Below are positions 1 through 6,016 of a DNA stretch of 6,090 nucleotides, piece after piece. A program made the position numbers and the translations under genes. Origin of the DNA: Gammaproteobacteria bacterium (GTDB lineage: Bacteria; Pseudomonadota; Gammaproteobacteria; Pseudomonadales; Litorivicinaceae); contig PAFS01000046.1 of assembly GCA_002705325.1 (NCBI GenBank), forward strand, positions 1 to 6,090, read 5' to 3'. The notes under the pieces were generated by a model that did not search any database, was not told where the DNA came from, and saw only the letters and a program-made list of their open reading frames with translations. How positions within the stretch are numbered: position 1 is the stretch's first letter; each line of letters starts with the position of its first letter.

Positions 1-1562
1 CTCAAATCACGGTGTTCTGTATGATTTTCGACCATCACTACGCCTAGAATCATCACAGCCAGACCAAAATGTGCGAACCACATTCCAATCATGCCTCTCT
101 CAACACGAGCGAGGGTGGTCGTTAGCCCGCCATACAGACCAACTTTCTTCCCAAAATCAACGATCGTGGCGATTGCGAGCCACAGCGCCAGAGTGACACC
201 AATCGCTGTACCAATTGAATAACTACCAGCCAACAGGCTCGGCCAGCCCAGACCCACAAGAACGCTAACGATCAACGTGACGATCAAAGGGCGGTATAAC
301 TTCGGATCATCGGATTTCCGCCACTTTGCAAGCGGTCCAAATGCCATTCCACTGACCAAAATCGCTGTGAGTGGAACGAATACGGCGTTAAAGAACGGCG
401 GTCCGACTGATACTTTTCCACCACCAACCGCATCGACTAAAAGTGGATATAGCGTACCCAAAAGGACACTGACTGCCATCACGGTCAGCACCAAGTTATT
501 GAATAGTAAAAATGACTCTCGCGAGATCCAACCGAACTCACCCGGTTCAGACACTTTTCCCGCTCTGAGTGCATACAAAGTTAACGAGCCACCAATCACG
601 ACGACCAGAAATCCGAGTATGAAAACGCCTCGCTCCGGATCGTTTGCAAATGCGTGGACTGACGTCAATACACCTGACCGGACTAAAAACGTGCCGAGCA
701 GCGATAACGAAAAGGCAGCAATCGCCAGTAACAACGTCCAACTACGAAATAGCCCCCGTTTTTCCGTTACTGCAAGCGAGTGCATCAAAGCGGTTGCAAC
801 CAACCACGGAATCAATGATGCATTTTCAACTGGATCCCAAAACCACCAGCCGCCCCAGCCAAGTTCGTAATAGGCCCACCAACTACCGAGCGCAATACCG
901 AGTGTCAGAAATGCCCAAGCCACTGTGGTCCAAGGACGTGACCAGCGGGCCCAAGTTGCATCCAACCGTCCAGAGATTAACGATGCCATTGCAAAGGCAA
1001 AGGCGACTGAGAGTCCAACGTAGCCCATATAAAGCATCGGTGGATGAAAAATTAATCCCGGGTCTTGAAGCAATGGATTAAGGTCTGCACCGTTCCCGGG
1101 TGCAAAGGGCAAGATGCGGACAAATGGATTACTCGTAAATAACATGAAGGCGAGAAACCCAACGCTGATCATTCCCATCACCGACAAAACCAGGGCTGAG
1201 ATGTGATCGGGAATACCACGACTGAATAAAACCACCGCCACACCCCAAAATGCAAGGATCAATGCCCACAAAAGAAGCGAACCCTCGTGTGCACCCCAGA
1301 CTGCACTCATACGGAAATGCCAGGGCAGATCGAGATTTGAGTTATCTGCGACGTATTTAACGCTGAAATCGTGAGTCAGAAAGCCATACATCAAGACACC
1401 GAAGGAGACCGCCAGAGCCAACCCCTGCAGCAGGGCTAAAGGCTTGGCTGTGGCGCAAAATCCGTCCTGGCTGGTGAGATATCCGTACAAAGGAAACACG
1501 GCTAAACAGATGGATACAGCGAATGCGAGGACAAGTGCGAAGTGTCCGATTTCAGGAATCAC
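1..1562 (-). CDS. ccmF: CcmF, haem ligation subunit of cytochrome c maturation (3' end missing)
   Basis: CcmF is an inner-membrane protein that, with CcmH, takes haem from holo-CcmE and attaches it to the CXXCH motif of apocytochrome c in the periplasm. Reading back from 1562, 520 codons stay open to the window edge. The protein begins GTG-IPEIGHFAL, matching the usual M(M)PEIG start of CcmF. The WWD motif GWGGWWFWD lies at about residues 235-243. Histidines 173 (FHPPMLYMGY), 261 (MHSLAVTEKR), 303 (SVHAF) and 498 (FAHFG) match the two periplasmic and two transmembrane haem ligands known in E. coli CcmF (173, 261, 303, 491). Many hydrophobic helices run throughout. The family is about 650 residues long, so about 130 C-terminal residues lie beyond the left edge. 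The GTG overlaps the last base of the ccmE stop codon (TAGTG) and has a strong Shine-Dalgarno, which together fix the start. Confidence 0.97.
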   Translation of the reverse strand, partial: MIPEIGHFALVLAFAVSICLAVFPLYGYLTSQDGFCATAKPLALLQGLALAVSFGVLMYGFLTHDFSVKYVADNSNLDLPWHFRMSAVWGAHEGSLLLWALILAFWGVAVVLFSRGIPDHISALVLSVMGMISVGFLAFMLFTSNPFVRILPFAPGNGADLNPLLQDPGLIFHPPMLYMGYVGLSVAFAFAMASLISGRLDATWARWSRPWTTVAWAFLTLGIALGSWWAYYELGWGGWWFWDPVENASLIPWLVATALMHSLAVTEKRGLFRSWTLLLAIAAFSLSLLGTFLVRSGVLTSVHAFANDPERGVFILGFLVVVIGGSLTLYALRAGKVSEPGEFGWISRESFLLFNNLVLTVMAVSVLLGTLYPLLVDAVGGGKVSVGPPFFNAVFVPLTAILVSGMAFGPLAKWRKSDDPKLYRPLIVTLIVSVLVGLGWPSLLAGSYSIGTAIGVTLALWLAIATIVDFGKKVGLYGGLTTTLARVERGMIGMWFAHFGLAVMILGVVMVENHTEHRDL

Positions 1563-2014
1563 TACTTTTGCCCTCCCATCATCTGATCAAGTTTTCCGGA
1601 TTGTCTGAGCGCTTCAGTGACCTCAGGTGGCATGTAATTTTCATCGTGCTTAGCAAGAACCTCACTTGCCACGAATTGCCCTGAACGAATACGACCCTGG
1701 ACCACCACGCCCTGACCTTCTCTGAATAAATCGGGAAGGATTCCCTCGTAGGTGACGCGCACGTTATGATCAAAATCAGTCACATCAAACGCAACTTTAA
1801 GGCTCTGCGGGTCACGATCCACAGTCCCGTCCGCGACCATTCCGCCGACACGAATCATTTGCGCAGAGGGAGCTTCACCTTTGGCAATTTGAGTTGGCGT
1901 GAAAAATAGGTTGATGTTTTGACTCAGCGCATACATGACTAAGCTAACCGCAATCCCCAATCCCGAAACCAACCCAAGAATTATCAATAAACGTTGCTTG
2001 CGTTTAGGATTCAT
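1562..2014 (-). CDS. ccmE: CcmE, periplasmic haem chaperone
   Basis: CcmE binds haem covalently through one histidine after loading by CcmC and delivers it to CcmF. The 150-residue protein has a short basic N-terminus (MNPKRKQR) and one membrane anchor at about residues 8-30, followed by a periplasmic beta-barrel (OB-fold) domain. The haem-binding motif [11 protein letters not shown] carries His123 and the nearby Tyr127, equivalent to His130 and Tyr134 of the E. coli protein. Further family signatures are FFTPTQI just after the anchor and RVGGMV. The length is close to the usual 140-160, with a short C-terminal tail. The ATG at 2014 overlaps the end of ccmD by 11 bases, and the TAG stop shares a base with the ccmF GTG. 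Confidence 0.97.
   Translation of the reverse strand: MNPKRKQRLLIILGLVSGLGIAVSLVMYALSQNINLFFTPTQIAKGEAPSAQMIRVGGMVADGTVDRDPQSLKVAFDVTDFDHNVRVTYEGILPDLFREGQGVVVQGRIRSGQFVASEVLAKHDENYMPPEVTEALRQSGKLDQMMGGQK
1571..1577 (-). promoter_or_regulatory. Shine-Dalgarno of ccmF
   Basis: The minus strand reads GGGAGGG, eight bases before the GTG at 1562 and inside the last codons of ccmE. It supports the GTG start and independent initiation on ccmF despite the one-base overlap with ccmE. Confidence 0.6.
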
Positions 2015-2195
2015 GCGTCGCCTCTCGTTCCAAATTCCGTTGAATCATACTTACTGCCCGACGGTGCTGACGGACATTCGCGAACGTCAACCCACCGAGG
2101 ACTAGCAGGCCGAGTCCATAAATGGGCCACACATAGACACCGTGAGGTGCCATCTCAAAAAATGCCGTAAGGGAAGCGAACTGGAACTCAAGCAC
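2004..2195 (-). CDS. ccmD: CcmD, small membrane subunit of the haem export complex
   Basis: CcmD is a short single-span protein that associates with CcmABC and is needed for release of holo-CcmE from CcmABC. This one has 63 residues (family about 45-70). It shows [10 protein letters not shown] and [10 protein letters not shown], then one membrane segment at about residues 21-38 ([16 protein letters not shown]), then a basic cytoplasmic tail with RQHRR and a charged helix. That is the standard CcmD layout. The start is a GTG at 2195, overlapping the ccmC stop by eight bases. An internal ATG at codon 15 would remove the conserved FASxxxFF segment, so the GTG is preferred. The identification leans on position between ccmC and ccmE as well as on sequence. 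Confidence 0.93.
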   Translation of the reverse strand: MLEFQFASLTAFFEMAPHGVYVWPIYGLGLLVLGGLTFANVRQHRRAVSMIQRNLEREATHES

Positions 2196-2928
2196 GACTA
2201 ACCAACTCCCTCACCCAGGCAGAACGACGCTCCCGCTCGAGCACAATGGCTCGCATTGAGCCGAGGATCAGATAGGCAGCAGCAATGTAATACCCAAGAA
2301 TGTTAATCAACAGCGGGATCCACATTGAGGCTGGCATCGCCGGCTTCTCTGTGAGTTTCAGACTTGCTGGCTGATGCAATGTATTCCACCACTCGACCGA
2401 ATATTTGATGATCGGTAGATTCACAACGCCGACCAAAACCAAAATCCCGCATGCCTTACCCGCCTGATCCGGATCTTGGATCGCGGCCCGTAGGCCAATG
2501 ACCCCAAGAAACAAAAATGCCAAGATCAACATGGAGGTTAACCGAGCATCCCAGACCCAATAGGTGCCCCATGTCGGTTTTCCCCAGACCGCACCGCTGA
2601 TGAGTGACAGCGCTGTGAAAGCAAAACCAACGACAGCAATGGATTGCATCGCCACATCAGCGAGTTTCATTTTCCAAACAAACAAAACCACAGCGCAAAC
2701 GGCCATTGCCGTATACAGCGCTTGCGCCAGAAAAGCGACTGGTACATGCAGATAAATAATGCGATAACTATTGCCCTGCTGATAATCGACCGGTGCCAAC
2801 GCGAGTCCCCAAAAAGAACCCGTTATCAAAAGGGCCAGTGCCAACCAACCACAAACCAGCTGCCAGCGGCCTGCGCGCTCATAGAACCAGCGGGGTGAAC
2901 CCCATTGATGAAACCAACGCCAACCCAT
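2188..2928 (-). CDS. ccmC: CcmC, haem-handling membrane protein that loads CcmE
   Basis: CcmC presents haem at the outer face of the inner membrane and drives its attachment to CcmE. The 246-residue length is typical (E. coli 245). The WWD motif WGKPTWGTYWVWD lies at about residues 115-127. The two haem-ligand histidines are His61 (YLHVPVA) and His185 (WNTLHQ), matching His60 and His184 of E. coli. About six transmembrane segments are visible, with SFWGLALAPVDYQQG after the first. The ATG at 2928 shares one base with the ccmB TAA (TAATG), a classic coupled junction. The gene ends eight bases inside ccmD. Confidence 0.97.
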   Translation of the reverse strand: MGWRWFHQWGSPRWFYERAGRWQLVCGWLALALLITGSFWGLALAPVDYQQGNSYRIIYLHVPVAFLAQALYTAMAVCAVVLFVWKMKLADVAMQSIAVVGFAFTALSLISGAVWGKPTWGTYWVWDARLTSMLILAFLFLGVIGLRAAIQDPDQAGKACGILVLVGVVNLPIIKYSVEWWNTLHQPASLKLTEKPAMPASMWIPLLINILGYYIAAAYLILGSMRAIVLERERRSAWVRELVSRA

Positions 2929-3602
2929 TAGTTAGAACCTCCAATATTCAATCGAATTGCCGCAGAGACCGCGATCGGAACAAGGGTCGCCGCAACCACA
3001 CTAAACGCTCCCAGCAATGCCAATAAGGGCAGTGTGTCAGAACCATCCATGGCTCGAATCAAAACGCCTGCCGCCACTATAACTACCGGCACAAATAGAG
3101 GCATCATGACTAACACCCCTAGGATACCAGATCGAGACGATCCAAGGGTAAGAGCGGCACCCAGTCCAGAAAAACAGGTCAAGGCAGGTGTCGCAATGAC
3201 CAGAGTCACAAACAGTGCCAACAGCACGTCCGTCGGCACTGACAGCATGATCCCAGCAATTGGTGTAATCAGAATTAAGGGCAGCACATGAAAAAGCCAA
3301 TGCGCGATTAACTTAAGCCCAACGAGCCATGCCAACGGTCGATCCAGAAATAGCCATTGCTCTAGTACGCCATCAGAAAAGTCGGATTGAAATAAGTGCT
3401 CAGTATTTAATAGCAGTGCAAGCAAGGTTGCCACCCAGATCAGTGCCGAACCAATTTCCGACAACAAATCCGAGTCCGGTGCCAGTGCAAGTGGCACCAT
3501 TGAAATCACCAACATTAGAAACCACGATGGTTTAAATATGTCCCCGGGCCGAGCTGCGATCAGATTCAACTCCCGGGTCAACATCCGTCGTTCAAGTGAC
3601 AT
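2928..3602 (-). CDS. ccmB: CcmB, membrane subunit of the CcmAB ABC transporter
   Basis: CcmB is the integral membrane partner of the ATPase CcmA in the CcmABCD complex. CcmAB is thought to use ATP to release holo-CcmE from CcmC rather than to move haem itself. From the ATG at 3602 the product is 224 residues (E. coli 220), starting MSLERRMLTREL and continuing PGDIFKPSWFLMLV, as CcmB proteins do. About six hydrophobic helices follow. The segment ALIWVATLLALLLNTEHLFQSDFSDG, read here in pieces as IWVATLLALL and FSDGVLEQ, is characteristic of the family. The frame stays open upstream to 3773, but that extension lies within ccmA and resembles no CcmB N-terminus. A second Met at codon 7 (3584) is a possible alternative start. 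The gene overlaps ccmA by 11 bases. Confidence 0.95.
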   Translation of the reverse strand: MSLERRMLTRELNLIAARPGDIFKPSWFLMLVISMVPLALAPDSDLLSEIGSALIWVATLLALLLNTEHLFQSDFSDGVLEQWLFLDRPLAWLVGLKLIAHWLFHVLPLILITPIAGIMLSVPTDVLLALFVTLVIATPALTCFSGLGAALTLGSSRSGILGVLVMMPLFVPVVIVAAGVLIRAMDGSDTLPLLALLGAFSVVAATLVPIAVSAAIRLNIGGSN

Positions 3603-4200
3603 GACCGAGTTCCAATGTTGTGTATTTGAGTGATTGTGGTGGTTGGTGGGTGGTGAAAAGACAAATTCCTCCAGCGGCAGCATGCGAAGTGATTCGTGCA
3701 TCCAGCGTTTTGACCATCTCGACGTCAAGAGCAGTGTAGGGCTCATCAAGAATCCAGATTGGGGCCTCAACACACCATAAGCGTGCTAATGCACACCGCC
3801 TCCCTTGGCCCTGCGAAAGCTCTTTGACGAGCGAGTCATGATACCCTTTCAACCCAACATCGCTCAGTGCTCGTTTCAAGTGATCGTCATCAGATCCCGT
3901 CAGAAATTTTAAGTTGTCCAATACGGTCAAGTCCTTCGTGACTTGAGGCTTATTACCGATGTAAAGAATTTGCCCCAAGCACTCAGTCAGGGGCGATTGA
4001 TTCATCCGAATCTTCCCCGTTTGAATATCGAAAAGTCCTGCTATTGTTCGTAACAGAGTCGTCTTACCCGCACCATTGGGCCCTGCAACCCGCAGAATTT
4101 GCCCTGAATTGAGTGTTATTGATAAGTTTTTGAACAATAAGCGATTATCACGCTCGCAGCTGAGTTCAGAAATTTCGATATCGATCGGCTCAAAAATCAT
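3592..4200 (-). CDS. ccmA: CcmA, ATPase of the cytochrome c maturation complex
   Basis: This is a cytoplasmic ABC ATPase of 202 residues (family about 200-210) that pairs with CcmB. Walker A is GPNGAGKTT at residues 40-48, the signature LSQGQGRRCALARLW begins near 128, Walker B is WILDEP at about 149-154 with the catalytic Glu153, and the switch His is His185 in LFTTHQ. The N-terminal ELSCERDNRLLF closely follows the CcmA pattern (LxCERDxRxLF). The ATG at 4200 has no recognisable Shine-Dalgarno, and I see no ATG, GTG or TTG in frame in the dozen codons before it. A TACACT hexamer lies at 4207-4212, so the mRNA could have almost no leader. It is the first gene of the operon and diverges from the tRNA gene. 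Confidence 0.96.
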   Translation of the reverse strand: MIFEPIDIEISELSCERDNRLLFKNLSITLNSGQILRVAGPNGAGKTTLLRTIAGLFDIQTGKIRMNQSPLTECLGQILYIGNKPQVTKDLTVLDNLKFLTGSDDDHLKRALSDVGLKGYHDSLVKELSQGQGRRCALARLWCVEAPIWILDEPYTALDVEMVKTLDARITSHAAAGGICLFTTHQPPQSLKYTTLELGHVT

Positions 4201-4286
4201 GACAGTAGTGTACCGGAAACAGAGACTGTGACTCGAGGGAAGAGTCGTGATAACCTCGCGATCAGTAATAACAGCGACCCAGCGAT
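4201..4286. promoter_or_regulatory. Divergent promoter region between ccmA and tRNA-Arg
   Basis: This 86-base gap must hold the start signals for tRNA-Arg on the plus strand and, if the operon starts at ccmA, for ccm on the minus strand. On the plus strand TAATAA (4266-4271) is a plausible -10, 15 bases before the mature tRNA, but its -35 is poor. On the minus strand TACACT (4207-4212) is a plausible -10 without a good -35 at normal spacing. I could not assign either promoter firmly and saw no regulator site. Confidence 0.35.
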
Positions 4287-4363
4287 GTCCCGGTAGCTCA
4301 GTCGGATAGAGCGGCCGCCTCCTAAGCGGCAGGTCACAGGTTCGATTCCTGTTCGGGACACCA
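4287..4363 (+). tRNA. tRNA-Arg, anticodon CCT (reads AGG)
   Basis: The whole cloverleaf can be folded by eye. Acceptor arm GTCCCGG (4287-4293) pairs with TCGGGAC (4353-4359), with one G-T pair. The D arm is GCTC/GAGC with AGTCGGATA in the loop. The anticodon arm GCCGC/GCGGC (4314-4318, 4326-4330) encloses CTCCTAA, with anticodon CCT at 4321-4323. The T arm ACAGG/CCTGT encloses TTCGATT. The discriminator is A4360, followed by encoded CCA (4361-4363). The A after GG in the D loop fits the A20 identity base of bacterial tRNA-Arg. The corresponding E. coli gene is argW, a frequent phage and island attachment site. Confidence 0.97.
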
Positions 4364-4395
4364 TTGATTCAGTTTTCGACGATCAACTCTTAAGC

Positions 4396-4418
4396 ACTCG
4401 GTCATCGAATGATCGAGT
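4396..4418. terminator. Stem-loop between convergent tRNA-Arg and lipoprotein genes
   Basis: ACTCGGTCAT and ATGATCGAGT form a 10-base-pair stem (one G-T pair) around the loop CGA. It sits 32 bases after the tRNA and 49 bases after the lipoprotein stop codon, where a two-way terminator would be expected. Neither side has a T-tract, so it is not a textbook intrinsic terminator and may instead block or stabilise RNA 3' ends. Confidence 0.4.
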
Positions 4419-4467
4419 ACCTCAGGGATAGAGAATAATCAAACACGATGCAGTCGATGCAAAGTGT

Positions 4468-4665
4468 TTAGAACCAGGACAGTGGGTTCCACCAAGTGCT
4501 GCCGTCTCCATCTGCATCGGATTCAGCTTTGGACTCCCCGGCCGTCGTCTCCGAATTTTCAGCACCGATCTGAGCCCATTCAGGAGCAATCGAATTATAG
4601 GACGCACAACCACTGAGGGAGATCAACAGCAGCGCAAGAACAGACGGAGTCACCAGTTTTTTCAT
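4468..4665 (-). CDS. Small predicted lipoprotein of unknown function
   Basis: From the ATG at 4665 the product is 65 residues. MKKLVTPSVLALLLISLSGC is a textbook lipoprotein signal with lipobox LSGC, so Cys20 would be lipidated. Ala at position +2 does not match the inner-membrane retention rule, so an outer-membrane location is likely. The mature part of about 46 residues is acidic and low in complexity (ENSETTAGESKAESDADGDG) and ends in an aromatic WWNPLSWF. I do not recognise the family. The frame is open to an ATG at 4701, but that start would lie on the apparent -10 box and add a charged stretch before the signal, so MKK is preferred; its Shine-Dalgarno is weak. The gene converges on tRNA-Arg and is probably a single-gene transcript separate from ccm. 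Confidence 0.8.
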   Translation of the reverse strand: MKKLVTPSVLALLLISLSGCASYNSIAPEWAQIGAENSETTAGESKAESDADGDGSTWWNPLSWF

Positions 4666-4696
4666 AGGTTCATATCTCATTGAATTGGAGCCAAGG

Positions 4697-4727
4697 AGCA
4701 TACACCAAACAAGCGCTTGGCTGTTAA
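4697..4727 (-). promoter_or_regulatory. Candidate promoter of the lipoprotein gene
   Basis: On the minus strand TTAACA (4722-4727) and TATGCT (4697-4702) resemble -35 and -10 boxes, though the spacer is 19 bases, longer than the ideal 17. The predicted start of transcription, near 4690, falls about 25 bases before the MKK start. A perfect palindrome CAAGCGCTTG (4710-4719) lies in the spacer and could bind a regulator. Confidence 0.35.
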
Positions 4728-4870
4728 GTTCTGCTCGGATTGGGAGGATTCATCATTGAAGGCAATCGATCAAACGGATGGCAGGGATGGGGCTAGAACA
4801 GAGACTACTTGCCCTGAAAGCCTAGAACCATCATATAACCACGGAATGTATCATTTCCCGCCGAGGTGAA

Positions 4871-4887
4871 GATTAATATGATTAATC
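4871..4887. repeat. Perfect inverted repeat after the broken membrane gene
   Basis: GATTAAT and ATTAATC flank ATG, a seven-base-pair AT-rich stem that starts six bases past the TAG at 4893. It could be a weak 3' hairpin. The rest of 4728-4870 shows no gene and no other clear element except one copy of an 11-base repeat (4763-4773). Confidence 0.3.
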
Positions 4888-4892
4888 AGCAG

Positions 4893-5524
4893 CTATAAAT
4901 AATCCTTCTGTCTGGACTCAAATATCCTCTGCGACAGCATTTTCAAGATGGGGCCTAGGGTGTTGATCAGACTTTTGCCGAACACAAAGTAACCCGTTAT
5001 TGACACGAACGCGCGTGGCACGACAATAAACGGGTAATTGAGATCGATGCTCGAGTCTGATGCGACAAGCGCGATGTCCACACCAGTTCGAGCCAGATTC
5101 GAGTAAAACGCATTATCAGAGCGAGAAAAAATTCCAAAAGCTCACAAGGGTAAACACTGAAACTGGCGCTTCTGGAAATTCTTGAACAAGCACGTTGCCA
5201 CTGATCGTGATGATCAGAAAACACGCAATGAAAGCTAACGCACAATAATTCGCGAAGCTTTCAGAATACGAAATTTTCCCCTGAAGTTTTCTCGCGATCG
5301 TCAGATTCGATAACGTGCATTGCTATTAACCGACGCTTGATCAGAGCGCGCAGTAGATACAGGCCCGGAATGGCACCCGCCAAAGAAAACCACAAATAGT
5401 AGTTTGCGTGCTGATAGACGATCTCGTGGGAAATGATACCAATAAGCAATCCCAGGAGCGCAGCAGTGCCGATTGCCTTTTTCAGCCTTTTCATGATTCG
5501 TAATACCCGCCATTCCGCCCTCAT
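4893..5524 (-). pseudogene. Three-helix membrane protein gene of unknown function, broken by two frame changes
   Basis: The first frame begins at the ATG at 5524, with AGGA seven bases upstream (a second ATG at 5494 starts MKRLKK). It encodes two membrane helices (about residues 18-37 and 42-62) and stops at 5261. The next frame, joined by skipping one base in the G-run 5278-5281, continues KISYSESFANYC into a third helix (ALAFIACFLIITI) and stops at 5116. A second skip of one base in the T-run 5136-5139 leads to GIFSRSDNAFYSNLARTG and on through YPFIVVPRAF to the TAG at 4893. Joined, they give about 209 residues. The middle stretch has no ATG, GTG or TTG before its helix, so it is not an independent gene. 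Both breaks fall in short homopolymers, so sequencing error or real decay could explain them. Only the first frame (5261-5524, 87 residues) would be made as it stands. No family recognised. Confidence 0.55.
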
Positions 5525-5616
5525 ACCGTATTCCTAGCCCGGCTCGAGCCTAAAAGGTTTCAGGACCAGCGACAACACAGGCTCGTCGGGTGATAAATAT
5601 ACCGCGCGTCCGTGAC

Positions 5617-5634
5617 GATCGATTTCAATCGATC
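5617..5634. repeat. Perfect inverted repeat
   Basis: GATCGATT and AATCGATC flank TC, an eight-base-pair perfect dyad. It is about 95-110 bases upstream of the membrane gene start at 5524, where an operator could lie. A further 10-base palindrome, GGCTCGAGCC, lies at 5541-5550. The gap 5525-5639 contains no gene I can support; TATATT on the minus strand (5596-5601) is a possible -10 without a good -35. Confidence 0.35.
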
Positions 5635-5639
5635 AACCA

Positions 5640-5670
5640 GTACAACAGTGGCCCTAAGCCACTCCTGTAC
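5640..5670 (-). terminator. Hairpin directly after the 51-codon gene
   Basis: AGTGGC (5647-5652) pairs with GCCACT (5658-5663), and the stem extends across a two-by-two internal loop to GTACA (5640-5644) with TGTAC (5666-5670). It starts at the base following the TGA at 5671. In the direction of that gene the hairpin is followed by a TGGTTGATCG stretch rather than a true T-run, so termination may be inefficient. Confidence 0.45.
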
Positions 5671-5826
5671 TCAGAATCGGATACCCAACAAAAATCGGGC
5701 GATCAGGCCCTTCCGGCCAACCTCGTGACTTGATAGCGATTTCTTCCATCGCTTCGCTTTGATTTCTTGGTTCGCGAGACGTTCATACGAACGAACAACC
5801 GCTCGACCCACACCAACTGGGATCAT
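5671..5826 (-). CDS. Small basic protein of 51 residues, unknown function
   Basis: The reading runs from ATG at 5826 to TGA at 5671: MIPVGVGRAVVRSYERLANQ at the start, a basic middle (EIKAKRWKKS), then HEVGRKGLIARFLLGIRF at the end. GGAG (5836-5839) lies nine bases before the ATG, a good promoter lies upstream, and a hairpin follows the stop, so the gene has every part of an independent transcript. The protein is rich in Lys and Arg with no cysteine and no full membrane span. An amphipathic helix over residues 7-30 and a hydrophobic C-terminal patch are likely. Binding to nucleic acid, membrane or a protein partner is all possible; I do not recognise a family and make no functional claim. Confidence 0.65.
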   Translation of the reverse strand: MIPVGVGRAVVRSYERLANQEIKAKRWKKSLSSHEVGRKGLIARFLLGIRF

Positions 5827-5858
5827 GATTAAAATCTCCAACTCATTTCTCTGGTGCT

Positions 5859-5887
5859 AGAATACACGCACAAAATGCATAATGCAA
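5859..5887 (-). promoter_or_regulatory. Promoter of the 51-codon gene
   Basis: On the minus strand TTGCAT (5882-5887) and TATTCT (5859-5864) are separated by exactly 17 bases, a good sigma-70-type pair. Transcription would start near 5852, giving a leader of about 26 bases that includes the GGAG at 5836-5839. Confidence 0.55.
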
Positions 5888-5950
5888 ATAGTGCGCTAAA
5901 AAAATTACATTATAATTCAACGAGATTCATAATTAATACGCATTATTTGC
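5884..5950. repeat. AT-rich block bounded by an imperfect inverted repeat
   Basis: GCAAATAGTGCG (5884-5895) is the reverse complement of CGCATTATTTGC (5939-5950) with one mismatch. The 43 bases between are very AT-rich and include ATTATAAT (5909-5916), a -10-like sequence readable on both strands. The left arm overlaps the -35 of the 51-codon gene. It may be an operator or curved promoter DNA. No gene is supported across 5888-6016. Confidence 0.4.
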
Positions 5951-6016
5951 GATAAAAAAATGAAGCACCCTCTCTGTAAAAGGCATCAGGTGGCCGTTAT
6001 GATGCTCAATCGACCA

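Noticed and set aside
277..870. Plus-strand open frame of 197 codons
   Set aside because: It lies wholly antisense to ccmF, whose translation carries all the family motifs; the plus reading is low-complexity in Ser/Thr/Pro/Asn with no domain.
3603..3773. N-terminal extension of ccmB by 57 codons
   Set aside because: It overlaps ccmA in another frame, does not resemble CcmB and would make the protein far longer than the usual 220 residues; the ATG at 3602 gives a normal N-terminus.
4344..4363. Possible attachment-site duplication of the tRNA 3' end
   Set aside because: I looked for a second copy of the tRNA 3' end in the rest of the window and saw none.
4666..4701. Longer start for the lipoprotein at 4701
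   Set aside because: The ATG sits on the likely -10 box and adds 12 residues before a complete standard signal peptide beginning MKK.
4997..5245. Minus-strand 82-codon frame
   Set aside because: It overlaps the second and third segments of the broken membrane gene; its Cys/Ser/Arg/His-rich composition looks like an out-of-frame reading, while the other frames give coherent helices.
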